64,000 bases of DNA, from NCBI GenBank assembly GCA_035295845.1, contig DATGIF010000031.1, positions 1-64,000 of the forward strand, written 5' to 3'. Position numbers and translations under genes: made by a program. Below the pieces are notes generated by a model. The model ran no database searches and was not told the DNA's origin. It saw only the letters and a program-made list of their open reading frames with translations. This document shows positions 8,589-18,100 of the stretch, in pieces (position 1 is the first letter of the stretch; each line of letters starts with the position of its first letter). Origin of the DNA: Palsa-892 sp035295845. Lineage in GTDB: Bacteria > Pseudomonadota > Alphaproteobacteria > Rhizobiales > Xanthobacteraceae.

Positions 8589-9440
8589 GAGCAGCACCAC
8601 GCCGGCGACCGTGACGATCACGCCGAGGCCGACGCGCGGCGCGAGCTTCTCGCGCCCGAAGAAAAACCGGCTGAAGATCATGGTCGGGACCGGATAGCAG
8701 GCGGCGATCGGCGCCACCACGGCGACAGGCCCGCGGGCGAGGGCGGCGTAGATCAGCAGGAGGCCGATCCCGTTGCAGATGCCGACGAACGGCAGCCACA
8801 GCCAGCCATGGCCCTCGAAGCGATAAAGCTTGCGGCCTTCAAGCAAGAAACCGACCGAGACCAAAACGATCGCTGAAGCAACGTAAGCAAAGAGCGTGGC
8901 GGCAAAGGGGTTCGGCCATGTCGCCAGCCCGAGTTTGACCACCGGCTGCACGATGCCGCGGATGAGCGCGGCAATGACCGGCAGCGATACCGCCCAGTCG
9001 ATCGCCTTAGCGCCGGCGGCGAACGGATTGCCGAACAGGAGCGCGACGCCAAAAAGGATGACGGCAATCGCTGCGAGCTGGCTCGGACGAGGTATTTCTC
9101 CGAGCAGAACAAAGGCGACGAACACCGCGCAGAGCGGCGCGAGATTGCCGAGCGCGCCGGTCATGCTCGGGCCGATGCGGCGGGTGGCGCCGTAATTCAT
9201 CAGCGTGACGGCGGCGGGAAACAGGAGTCCCGAAACCGCGAACAGGAGCGATGCCTTGGGCTCGGCCGCGCCGAAATCGATGGTGAAGGGCGCGAGCAGG
9301 AGAAAAAACAGGGCGGTGGTGGGGATCGCGACGCAGGCGCCGCGCACGGGCGACAGATGGCGCATGCCCATTTGCGTGAGCGCAAGCCCAAGGCCGATCG
9401 CGACGGCCGCCGCAAGCGCGAGGAGGATGACGGTATTCAT
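8577..9440 (-). CDS. EamA/DMT-family transporter
   Basis: A 287-residue protein with about ten hydrophobic segments in two repeats, the usual layout of the drug/metabolite transporter superfamily. The second repeat includes RGPVAVVAPIAACYPVPTMIFS, and the C terminus is a final hydrophobic helix (VTVAGVVLLLLA). The ATG at 9440 is chosen because the upstream extension is Pro/Arg-rich and not membrane-like. It likely exports or imports a small metabolite; the substrate cannot be predicted. Confidence 0.85.
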   Translation of the reverse strand: MNTVILLALAAAVAIGLGLALTQMGMRHLSPVRGACVAIPTTALFFLLLAPFTIDFGAAEPKASLLFAVSGLLFPAAVTLMNYGATRRIGPSMTGALGNLAPLCAVFVAFVLLGEIPRPSQLAAIAVILFGVALLFGNPFAAGAKAIDWAVSLPVIAALIRGIVQPVVKLGLATWPNPFAATLFAYVASAIVLVSVGFLLEGRKLYRFEGHGWLWLPFVGICNGIGLLLIYAALARGPVAVVAPIAACYPVPTMIFSRFFFGREKLAPRVGLGVIVTVAGVVLLLLA

Positions 9441-9555
9441 CCGGTATTCTTTATGCCTTGGGGGAGGCGGCCTCCCGCGCGAAACGGCTTTACGGGGGCG
9501 GGGGGAACACGCATAAACTGTCCCAAAGAACAAACAAGATCAGGGGGAGACGTTC

Positions 9556-11250
9556 ATGGACCGCATTTGGCTCAAGCACTATCCGCCCGGGGTTCCGGCC
9601 GACATCGACCCCTCGCAATACCGCTCGGCTGTCGCGCTGATGGACGAAAGCTTCGCGAAGTTCCGCGCCGCCAAGGGCTATTCCTTCATGGGCAAGGAAT
9701 TCACCTTCGGCAAGATCGACGAATTGTCGCGGGCGCTCGGCGGCTTTTTGCAGTCGAAGAATCTTCCGCGCGGCGCCCGCGTCGCCATCATGATGCCGAA
9801 CGTGGTGCAATATCCGGTGGCGATCGCGGCGATCCTGCGCGCGGGCTATGTGGTGGTGAACGTGAACCCCCTCTACACGCCGCGCGAGCTGGAGCACCAG
9901 CTCAACGATTCCGGTGCCGAAGCGGTCATCATTCTGGAGAACTTCGCGCACGTCCTGCAGCAGGTCATCGCCCGGACCTCGGTGAAGCACGTGGTGGTCG
10001 CGAGCCTCGGCGACATGCTGGGCCTGAAGGGCAAGATCGTGAACTTCGTCGTGCGCAAGGTGAAGAAGCTGGTGCCGGCCTTCTCATTGCCGGACGCGGT
10101 TTCCTTCCATGCCGCGATCGCCGCCGGCAGAAAACACGGCCTCAACCCGGTCGACATCAAGCCGGACGACGTCGCCTTCCTGCAATATACCGGCGGCACC
10201 ACCGGCATCTCCAAGGGCGCGACGCTGCTTCACCGCAACATCGTCGCCAATGTCTTGCAGAACGATGCCTGGCTGCAACCGGCGATCCAGAAGGCGCCGA
10301 AGGACGAGCAATTCATCGTGGTAACGGCGTTGCCGCTCTATCACATCTTCGCGCTCACGGCCTGCTTCTTCCTGGCGCTGCGCACCGGCGGCATGTGCAT
10401 CTTGATTCCGAACCCGCGCGATTTGCCGGCGCTGATTGCGGAAGTGTCGAAATACAAGATTTCGTCCTTCCCGGCGGTGAACACGCTCTATAACGGCCTC
10501 CTGCATCACCCGGATTTCGGCAAGATCGATTTCAGTCATCTCCGCGCCGCCAATGGCGGCGGCATGGCGGTGACGCGGGCGGTCGCCGAGAACTGGTTCA
10601 AGCGCACCGGCGCGCCGATCATCGAGGGCTACGGTCTGTCGGAGACCTCGCCGACGCTCACCTGCAACCGCGCCGACAACACTGAATATACCGGCACCAT
10701 CGGCCTGCCGGTGCCCTCGACCGAGATCGTCATTCGGGACGACGAGGGCAAGGACGTGGCGCTCGGCGAGCCCGGCGAAATCTGCGCGCGCGGACCGCAG
10801 GTGATGTCAGGCTACTGGAACCGGCCGGACGAAACCGCCAAGGTCATGACCAAGGATGGCTTCTTCCGCACCGGCGACATCGGCATCATGGATGCGAAGG
10901 GCCAGATCAAGATCGTCGACCGCAAGAAGGACATGGTGCTGGTCTCCGGCTTCAACGTCTATCCGACCGAGATCGAGGACGTGGTTTCGACGCATCCCGG
11001 CGTTCTCGAATGCGCGGTCGTCGGCGTGCCGGACGCCGCCTCCGGCGAAGCGGTGAAGCTCTTCGTCGTGAAGAAGGATCCGAACCTGACCGAGGACGCG
11101 ATCCGCAAGTTCTGCGCCGAGCAGCTCACCGGCTACAAGCGGCCGAAATTCATCGAGTTCCGCACCGAGCTTCCGAAGACCAATGTCGGCAAGATCCTCC
11201 GCCGGGCGTTGCGCGAGGAAGCCGGAAGGGGCGCGCAGAAGGCGGCGTAA
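9556..11250 (+). CDS. fadD: Long-chain fatty acid-CoA ligase
   Basis: A 564-residue AMP-forming acyl-CoA synthetase that activates fatty acids with ATP and CoA. The AMP-binding P-loop YTGGTTGISKGA is near residue 211, EGYGLSETSP follows near 357, and the C-terminal subdomain has FFRTGDIGIMD and VDRKKDMVLVSGFNVYPTEIED. The conserved catalytic Lys is near the end in LPKTNVGKILRR. A GGGGGAG ribosome site precedes the ATG. The gene stands alone. Specificity for long chains is inferred from family resemblance, and the gene symbol is by analogy. Confidence 0.88.
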   Translation: MDRIWLKHYPPGVPADIDPSQYRSAVALMDESFAKFRAAKGYSFMGKEFTFGKIDELSRALGGFLQSKNLPRGARVAIMMPNVVQYPVAIAAILRAGYVVVNVNPLYTPRELEHQLNDSGAEAVIILENFAHVLQQVIARTSVKHVVVASLGDMLGLKGKIVNFVVRKVKKLVPAFSLPDAVSFHAAIAAGRKHGLNPVDIKPDDVAFLQYTGGTTGISKGATLLHRNIVANVLQNDAWLQPAIQKAPKDEQFIVVTALPLYHIFALTACFFLALRTGGMCILIPNPRDLPALIAEVSKYKISSFPAVNTLYNGLLHHPDFGKIDFSHLRAANGGGMAVTRAVAENWFKRTGAPIIEGYGLSETSPTLTCNRADNTEYTGTIGLPVPSTEIVIRDDEGKDVALGEPGEICARGPQVMSGYWNRPDETAKVMTKDGFFRTGDIGIMDAKGQIKIVDRKKDMVLVSGFNVYPTEIEDVVSTHPGVLECAVVGVPDAASGEAVKLFVVKKDPNLTEDAIRKFCAEQLTGYKRPKFIEFRTELPKTNVGKILRRALREEAGRGAQKAA

Positions 11251-11420
11251 CCGGAGCGGCATCAAACATTGATGTGCCGGCTTAAAGCCGGGCATGAAAG
11301 CGGCGGCTTTTGCCTGCATGCGCCCTTGAGCCGCGCCCGCTAACGCATCGAAAAGACTCAACAAAATCCGTTCGGAAGGCGCTACCGTTCTTGAATCAAA
11401 GTCTCAGGAGAAACGCCGCA

Positions 11421-12398
11421 ATGAATCGCTTCCGTTCGCTCGTCCTTGCGTCCGCGGCTTTGGCGCTCGCGCTGATTGCCGTCGCGAGCCCCCTGCAAGC
11501 CCTCGATTATCCTACTCGGCCAGTGCACTGGGTCGTGCCCTATCCGCCGGGCGGCTCCACTGACGTAATTGCGCGCATCCTGGCGCAGTGGCTTTCGGAC
11601 AAGATGGGCCAGCAATTCGTGGTCGATAACAAGCCCGGCGGCGGCAACAATATCGGCACCGAATACGTGGTGAACGCCGCCCCCGACGGCTACACGATGC
11701 TGCTCGTCAATCCGGCGAACGGCATCAACGCCACGCTCTACACCAACCTTCACTTCAACTTCATCCGCGACATCGCGCCCGTCGCCGGCATCGTGCGCAC
11801 GCCCAACGTGATGGAGGTGACGAATTCGCTGCCGGTGAAAACCGTCGCCGAGTTCATCGCCTACTGCAAGGCAAACCCCGGCAAGATCAACATGGCCTCG
11901 TCCGGCAGCGGCACGTCGGTGCATCTTTCGGGCGAATTGTTCAAATCAATGACCGGCTGCGACATGGTGCATGTGCCCTACAAGGGCGCCGGTCCCGCGC
12001 TCGTCGATCTTATCGCCGGTCAGGTGCATGTGATCTTCGACAATTTGCCGTCCTCGGCGGGGCATCTCAGGGCCGGCACCATCCGCGGCCTCGCCGTCAC
12101 CTCGGCCGAGCGCGAGCCGTCATTCCCGGATCTGCCGTCGATCAGCGAAACCGTGCGCGGCTACGAGGCCACCGCCTGGTTCGGCATCGGCATGCCCAAG
12201 GGCACGCCGCGCGAAATCATCGAGAAGGTCAACGCCGAAGTGAATCGCGCGCTGGCCGATCCCGCCATGCGCGCGCGGCTCGTCGAACTTGGGGGCAAGC
12301 CGATCCCCGGCACGCCGGAGGATTTTGGCAAGGTGATCGCTGCGGAAACCGGGAAGTGGGCGCCGATCGTCAAGGCCTCGGGCGCCAAGGTCGAGTAG
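11421..12398 (+). CDS. Tripartite tricarboxylate transporter substrate-binding protein (TctC/Bug family)
   Basis: A 325-residue periplasmic binding protein. The signal peptide ends near QALDYP (about residue 27), and the mature part begins YPTRPVHWVVPYPPGGSTD, the Bug-family hallmark. Further family motifs are FVVDNKPGGGNNIGTE and PDGYTMLLVN. The ATG at 11421 is preceded by CAGGAGA and excludes an upstream non-signal extension. No tctA or tctB membrane gene is nearby, so this is an orphan binding protein, as is common in Rhizobiales and Burkholderiales. The ligand is probably a carboxylate. Confidence 0.88.
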   Translation: MNRFRSLVLASAALALALIAVASPLQALDYPTRPVHWVVPYPPGGSTDVIARILAQWLSDKMGQQFVVDNKPGGGNNIGTEYVVNAAPDGYTMLLVNPANGINATLYTNLHFNFIRDIAPVAGIVRTPNVMEVTNSLPVKTVAEFIAYCKANPGKINMASSGSGTSVHLSGELFKSMTGCDMVHVPYKGAGPALVDLIAGQVHVIFDNLPSSAGHLRAGTIRGLAVTSAEREPSFPDLPSISETVRGYEATAWFGIGMPKGTPREIIEKVNAEVNRALADPAMRARLVELGGKPIPGTPEDFGKVIAAETGKWAPIVKASGAKVE

Positions 12399-12411
12399 CG
12401 GATCGCGCGAG

Positions 12412-12427
12412 ATGAACGGACGTTCAT
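12412..12427. promoter_or_regulatory. Palindrome 1, TetR-type operator candidate
   Basis: ATGAACG-GA-CGTTCAT is a perfect inverted repeat with 7-base arms and a 2-base centre. It begins 14 bases after the stop of the TctC-type gene. It pairs with a second copy centred 32 bases downstream. Arms of TGAACG/CGTTCA are common in operators of TetR-family repressors, but no regulator gene is adjacent. Confidence 0.55.
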
Positions 12428-12443
12428 GGTGCGCTGCAAATAG

Positions 12444-12459
12444 CTGAACGGGCGTTCAG
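12444..12459. promoter_or_regulatory. Palindrome 2, TetR-type operator candidate
   Basis: CTGAACG-GG-CGTTCAG is a second perfect 7-base-arm palindrome sharing the TGAACG core with the one at 12412. The centres are 32 bases apart, about three helical turns, so two dimers could bind on the same face of the helix. It lies 171 bases upstream of the small secreted-protein gene at 12631. Confidence 0.55.
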
Positions 12460-12630
12460 AAACGGCGTCAGGCGCTGTGTGGATTTCGCCACTGTGCAGA
12501 GCGAAATCGATTATGGCTGCGAAACGGCGCGTTTCCGGCTGAAAAGCGATTGACGGGCGGGTGCTCTGTCTGGAATCGTCGCCCAGTCTGAAGTTAACAC
12601 TCCTAGCTAGGGAATATGGGGGAAGGAAAC

Positions 12631-12879
12631 ATGCGTTTGATCGGAACGGCTATCGCGATCGCGGCGGCTCTTACGCTGGCGACCGTCGGCGCTGCCGACG
12701 CCAAGCGTGGCGCGAAGACCTACAAATTCTGCGTTCAGTGCCCGGTTTTGAGCCCTGTCGCGTGGACCAAGGGCACCTGCTCGGCGAAGGGCAAGACCAT
12801 CGAAGAGGCCCGCACCAGCTGCCACACGCAGAATCTCGGCTGCTATATCCGCAATTACAGCGCAAAGACCTGCAAGTAA
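12631..12879 (+). CDS. Small secreted six-cysteine protein
   Basis: An 82-residue protein with a signal peptide ending ADA (about residue 24). The mature chain of about 58 residues has six Cys (FCVQC, GTCS, TSCH, LGCY, KTCK), enough for three disulfides, and many Lys. The ATG at 12631 follows GGGGAAGGAAAC, a strong ribosome site, and is preferred to the ATG at 12616. A strong terminator follows the stop. No family recognised. The two palindromes at 12412-12459 lie upstream and may control it. Confidence 0.65.
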   Translation: MRLIGTAIAIAAALTLATVGAADAKRGAKTYKFCVQCPVLSPVAWTKGTCSAKGKTIEEARTSCHTQNLGCYIRNYSAKTCK

Positions 12880-12907
12880 TCGCGAATTCGTGAAGCTTAG
12901 CGATTGC

Positions 12908-12947
12908 AGCCCGCCGCATCGAAAAGATGCGGCGGGCTGATGTTTTT
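12908..12947 (+). terminator. Rho-independent terminator
   Basis: A perfect 13-base-pair stem AGCCCGCCGCATC / GATGCGGCGGGCT with a GAAAA loop is followed by GATGTTTTT. It sits 28 bases after the stop of the small secreted-protein gene and is oriented to end that transcript. Confidence 0.85.
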
Positions 12948-12959
12948 CAGCGCCGATAA

Positions 12960-13146
12960 TCGTTCGCCAACCGCCTTTGTTTTCGAGGCGACAAATATTC
13001 TTAACGGGCTCGGAACCGGATATGCGCTTGCGCGTTAATCGGTGTTCGCCGCGCGCGAACCTGCCGGGCATCTCCCCACCGCCCCCTTACCCCCCGATCG
13101 TCCGGCAGCGAGGACCCGGTCCCCCCCGACCGGGTCCTTTGTTTTT
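12960..13146 (+). ncRNA. Candidate small RNA ending in a C-loop terminator (5' end not defined)
   Basis: The interval between two strong same-direction terminators has no credible gene. It contains a C-rich, poorly structured stretch (CTCCCCACCGCCCCC, about 13073-13087, then CCCCCC at about 13090-13095) just before the second terminator, whose loop is also all C. Several alphaproteobacterial trans-acting RNAs carry C-rich anti-Shine-Dalgarno segments in this position. I could not identify a convincing promoter, so the 5' boundary is approximate. Confidence 0.35.
13111..13146 (+). terminator. Rho-independent terminator
   Basis: A perfect 11-base-pair stem AGGACCCGGTC / GACCGGGTCCT with a six-C loop is followed by TTGTTTTT. 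It lies 200 bases beyond the terminator at 12908, with no open reading frame between them, so it may end a separate short RNA. Confidence 0.8.
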
Positions 13147-13159
13147 GAATCGCTTGGGC

Positions 13160-14458
13160 TTACGGCGCGCTGGTGAGTCTGACGCCAGCCCGCAAATAGC
13201 GCTCCGGATCGATCGGCTCGCCGGCGAGCCGTACCTCGTAATGCAGGTGCGGACCGGTGGAGCGGCCGCTGGTGCCGATACGACCGACCGTGTCGCCGGC
13301 CTCGATGACCTGTCCTTCGCTCACCTCGATGATTGAGAGATGGCCGTAGCGCGTCGCGAGCCCGTTGCCGTGATCAACCTCGACCATGAGGCCGTAGCCG
13401 CCCTGATAGCTCGCGGTCACAACCCGGCCCGCCGCGGTGGCGCGCACGGCGTCGCCGGGCTCGCCCTTGAGGTCGATGCCGGAGTGAAAGGCAAACTGTT
13501 TGATGAACGGATCGAGCCGCGGACCGAAGACGCTCGTCACTTCGGCGCCCGGCGGCACCGGCCGGCGAACCGGCACCCGGTCGATCAACTGGCTGAGCCC
13601 GTTCACGGCACTCACGCTCGCCCGCACGCGCGAAAGCTGCTGCTCGAAGGGATCATTATTGCCGGAAAGAAACGGGAGCAGAGGTCCGCCGATGGCGGCC
13701 GCCCGCTCCGCGAGCGTGGGCGGCGGCATGCTTACGCCGACTTCGGCAAGCACCTTGCGGACGCGGCTCTGCATTCCTTCGTAGGATTCCTCGATGCGGT
13801 TCAGGGCCTCGGCCTGGCGAGCCTGCAAGCGGTCGAGACCGCGCGACAGCTCCTCGATGCGCACTTCGGCCGGATTGGAAGCATCGAGGAAGCCGAGCCG
13901 GGTCAGGCTCGGCGCCATCGGACGGGATTCGAGCTCGGCGGAGCGATCGGGCGGCGGCCTGAAAATGATCGTGTCCGAGATCGGCGAGGGTTTCGGCGGC
14001 ACGCCCGGCGCCGGTTGCGGCGGACCGTTCGGCGCGATCGTGCCGGTGATGTCTTCACCGGGCATCGCGTTCGACTTCGGCGGCGACACGCTGGAGAGTT
14101 CCTTTTGCCGCTGCTCCACCAGCGCCTGGCGGCGGCTGAGATCGAGCACGGCGCGATCGACCCGCTCCTGATCCACGAGCTTCTTCGATTTCAGCCGCTC
14201 GATCTCGGTCTCGAGCGTGGTGAGCTGGGCGTCATAGCTTTGCACCATCTCGGTCTGCCGGTGCGCGAGGAACATCAGCGCGTCGTCGCGGTAGACGAGA
14301 TAGAGCGTGGTCGCTCCCGCCCATAGCGAAAGCAGCGGGATTGCGAACAGCGCGGCGATTTTCCAGCCGCCGTTGCGCGGGCGTGCGGCCGGCCGCGGCC
14401 GCTGGAATTCATGATGGGGGTAATAGAAATCGCGCCGACCGGACGGGGAGTGATTCAT
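13160..14458 (-). CDS. M23-family peptidoglycan peptidase with coiled coil
   Basis: A 432-residue protein. A hydrophobic anchor lies at about residues 32-55, then a coiled coil (LTTLETEIERLKSKKL) and a Pro-rich linker. The C-terminal LytM/M23 domain, about 300-425, carries the zinc ligands in FHSGIDLKG (near residue 325) and HLHYEV (near 404), plus YGHLS. Both zinc-site motifs are intact, so it is probably an active endopeptidase or an amidase activator of the MepM type, acting in the periplasm. Confidence 0.88.
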   Translation of the reverse strand: MNHSPSGRRDFYYPHHEFQRPRPAARPRNGGWKIAALFAIPLLSLWAGATTLYLVYRDDALMFLAHRQTEMVQSYDAQLTTLETEIERLKSKKLVDQERVDRAVLDLSRRQALVEQRQKELSSVSPPKSNAMPGEDITGTIAPNGPPQPAPGVPPKPSPISDTIIFRPPPDRSAELESRPMAPSLTRLGFLDASNPAEVRIEELSRGLDRLQARQAEALNRIEESYEGMQSRVRKVLAEVGVSMPPPTLAERAAAIGGPLLPFLSGNNDPFEQQLSRVRASVSAVNGLSQLIDRVPVRRPVPPGAEVTSVFGPRLDPFIKQFAFHSGIDLKGEPGDAVRATAAGRVVTASYQGGYGLMVEVDHGNGLATRYGHLSIIEVSEGQVIEAGDTVGRIGTSGRSTGPHLHYEVRLAGEPIDPERYLRAGVRLTSAP

Positions 14459-14554
14459 TCGCGGGTCTCCGGCCGGATTCGCCGGCAGGTCCCGCGATCA
14501 AACGCTCGTCGTGGTTAACGCTTCGTCAACGGCGGCTCGCCCACACTGGCTTGG

Positions 14555-15025
14555 TCAAAGTGACTTGGCCGATTCCAGGACTTCCCTGGCATGGCCGTCG
14601 ACCCTCACCTGGGGCCAGACCTTGGCGATTTTTCCCTGCCGGTCGATCAGATAGGTCACCCGCGAAACGCCCATGAAGGTCTTTCCGTACATGCTTTTCT
14701 CGCCCCATACGCCATAGGCTTCCAGCATCCGATGGCTCTCGTCCGAGATGAGCGGAAAGCTGAGCGCATGCTTGTCGCGGAATTTGTCCTGCGCCTGCAC
14801 GGGGTCGGCCGAGACCCCGAGGATGACGGTATCGGCCGCGGCAAAGGCCTCGCGCAAGGCGTTGAAGTCGATCGCTTCCTTGGTGCAGCCGGGCGTATCG
14901 GCCTTGGGGTAAAAATAGAGCGCCACTTTGCGGCCCTTGAGATCCTTGAGGGTGACCTCGCCGCCCCCGTCGCGAGGGAGGGTGAAATCCGGCGCGGTTG
15001 CACCGATGCCCAAAGTTTTGCCCAT
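14555..15025 (-). CDS. bcp: Thioredoxin-dependent peroxiredoxin (Bcp/PrxQ type)
   Basis: A 156-residue thiol peroxidase that reduces hydrogen peroxide and organic peroxides. The peroxidatic Cys is C47 in DTPGCTKEA; the position five residues later, where PrxQ proteins with a nearby resolving Cys have it, is Ile-Asp, so this is a one-Cys-type or alternative-resolution member. The rest follows the family: APDFTLP at the start and SFPLISDESH later. It is divergent from the AsmA-like gene with 149 bases between. Confidence 0.92.
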   Translation of the reverse strand: MGKTLGIGATAPDFTLPRDGGGEVTLKDLKGRKVALYFYPKADTPGCTKEAIDFNALREAFAAADTVILGVSADPVQAQDKFRDKHALSFPLISDESHRMLEAYGVWGEKSMYGKTFMGVSRVTYLIDRQGKIAKVWPQVRVDGHAREVLESAKSL

Positions 15026-15174
15026 GCGCCTTCCTTTCGTCGCCTTTCACGCCTTGATAATGCACAATATACGTTCGATCCGCGGGCGGTAGGTCGATCC
15101 GGCCATACGGCATTACCTCAGGGACGGGGCTGCGGCGGGCAGGGGCAGGGGGGCGGCTTGAGGATCGCGCGCGC

Positions 15175-18100
15175 ATGACTGCGAACCACCCCCATGGCCA
15201 CCGCCACGGAGAGGTGGAGCCGAAACAGGCTCCGCATGGGCATCACCATTCGCATCATCACCACGCGCATTCGCATGCGCGGGTTCATCACCATCGGGTG
15301 CCCGGTCCGGGGGGCATTCGTGGTGCAGCGAGATTTCTGTTTTGCAAGAAGAGCGGGCCCGTCTCCGTCTGCAAGCTTCTCGGCCTCGGCTTCCTCGTTT
15401 TAGCCTCTTTGCTTTACGCGATCGTCGTCACCGGCCTCTTGCCGGTTGATATCGGCGGCACACTGGTCGCCCGCGCGCTGCAGGAAAAGCTCGGCCAGGG
15501 ACACAAGGTCGAAATCGGCGAGACGCGCCTCGAACAGGACGCTTCCGGGCGCGCGGTATTGCGCGTGCACGGAATCACCATTCGCAACGCCGGCGGCGAG
15601 GTGGTGGCGACCGCGCCGCGCGCCGACATCGGCCTCGACAGCGGCGTGCTGGTCGGCAATTTCCGGCCGACGCGCATTGATCTCGTCGAAGCCGAGATGA
15701 CGCTCCGGATCGACGAGAACGGACAAATCGATCTCTTCGCCGGCCGCAATCCGAAAAAGCAAAAACAACCGCAACCACAGCCGCAGCCCGTCGACGCCGC
15801 GGCCGCGACGGCTCCGGTCATTCCGCCACCGCCGCCCGCGAACGCCGTGCCCGCGGTGACCCCGCCCGCGAAGCCGGCTGAAGCGCCGCCTGTTCCCTTC
15901 GTCTATCCGCAGCTCGCAGCCTGGCTCGACCGGCTTGAGCAAACCGGGCTTGACGGTATTTCGCTCGCCGAAGTCGGCCTCAAGCGCGGAACGCTCGTGG
16001 TGGAGAACGCGAAGACGGGCCGCCGCTGGACCTTCCCCAACACCAATCTCCTGATCTCGCGGCCGGCCGAGGGCGGCATCACCTTCTCGCTGAGCTCGGG
16101 GCAGGCCGAAGAAGCCTGGAGCCTGAATGCGACGATCGGCGCCGTCCAGGCCGGCGCCCGCGCCATCGACCTTGTTGCGCGCGAGATATCGCCTGAAGAC
16201 GTGATGCTCGCCGCCGGCATCACCAACAACGACTTTCGTGTCGAGTCGCGCATTTCCGGCATCCTGCGCGCCCTAGTCGCCCAGGACGGCACCCTGCTTG
16301 CGGGCGCCGTGCGCACAACCATGGGCCGCGGCTGGATCGGGAACGCGCGAGACCCGAATGCGCGCGTCAACATCGATGGCGCGCAGCTGCAGGCAAACTT
16401 CAATCCCGACCGCCGCGCGGTGATCTTCGACCCGGTGCGCCTGCAATCCGGCCAGACCGAGATCGTCCTGCAGGCCGTTGCCGACGCGCCGAAAGACCGC
16501 AGTCAGATCTGGCCGGTGGTGATCAGCCAGGGACAGGCGGTTTTGGGAACTGACAGCGACCGCGAGCCGCCGCTCGTGCTCGATCGAATTTTCCTGCGCG
16601 GGACCTGGGATCCGCAAGAACTTCGCCTTGTCCTCGATCAGGGCGATGTCTCGGGAACGACCGTGGGGCTCGCGCTCTCCGGCTCCATTTCGCTCGGGGC
16701 CGCGACGCCGATGCTTTCGGTCGGCATTGCCAGCAATCAATTGCCGGTCACCGCCGCCAAACGCCTGTGGCCGGCGCCGATTGCTCCCGGTGTCCGCAAC
16801 TGGATCATGGATCACGTCGATCAGGGCCTGATCGAAAAGCTCGTGATCGCGGCCAACATCCCGCTCGACAAGGTCGGAAAGGCCAATGTGGAATTGCCGG
16901 ATGAAGCGGTGAAGATCGACGTTTCCACCGTCGGCGGCGTCTTTCGTCCGATGGCGAATCTGCCGCCTGTCCGCGACGCCGCGGTCACCGCCACGATCAC
17001 CGGCCGCGTGTCACGCGCGAAAATCCTGCACGGCGTTGTCGAAACCCAGGGCAACCGCCGCTTCAACGTCTCCGATGGCTTGATCGAGGTACTCGACTAC
17101 GCGCCGCCCAATCCCAAGGGAACGATCCGCTTCAGGATCGACGGGCCCGCCGATGCGCTCGCCGAAACCGCGAGCCTCGAGCCGTTGAAGAGCGCGCTCA
17201 ATTTTACCTTCGATCCGGCCTCGACCAAGGGAACGGTGACGGCCAACGCCCGCTTCAACCTCGTCTTCCGCGACGAGCTCATCGAGAACGAAGTCGATTA
17301 TCTCGTCGACGCCGACTTGACGAATTTTTCGACCGATCGCGTCGTGCGCGGCCAGCGCGTCGATAATGTGACGGCGAAGCTGATGATCACGCCGCCGCAA
17401 ATTCAGGTGAAGGGCGACGGCAAGATCGCCGGCGCCGCGGCGAATTTCGAATATCGCCGCGATCGCAAGACCAACGATGCCGACTTCCGCCTCGCCGCCA
17501 CCCTCGACGACGGCGCCCGCGCCCGCGTGGGGCTGGATCTTGCGCCGTGGCTCACCGGTCCCGTCGGCGTGAAGGCGCAGGGCCGTCTCAACGACCGCGA
17601 GACGCAGATGAATGTCGAGGCCGACCTTGCCGCCGCCGAGATCACCGACCTCGTGCCGGGCTGGTCGAAGGCGGCCGGCAAGGCCGCCAAGGCGACCTAT
17701 CGCCTGAGCGAGCACGATAACATCGTCAAGATCGACGATCTTTCCGTCACCGGCGCCGGCACCTCGCTGCGCGGCTCGGTGGAATTCGAGGCCGACGGCG
17801 GCATCGTCTCGGTCAACTTCCCGACCTTCCAGCTTTCCGACGGCGACAAGGCGAGTCTCAAGGCCGAGCGCGCCCCCGACGGAACACTGAAGGCGATCGT
17901 TCGCGGCGACGTCTTCGATCTTCGCGGCATGCTGAAGCGCATGACCGAGGGTTCGGTTCAGACCGGCCCCGTGCAGTCGAAGGGCTATCGCCCGCACGAC
18001 CTCGACCTCGAATTGCGGGTGGGTGCGGCGAGCGGCAACAATGGCGAGGTCATCCGCCAGCTCGAACTCCGTGTTCTCCGCCGCAACGGCGAGATCCGCA

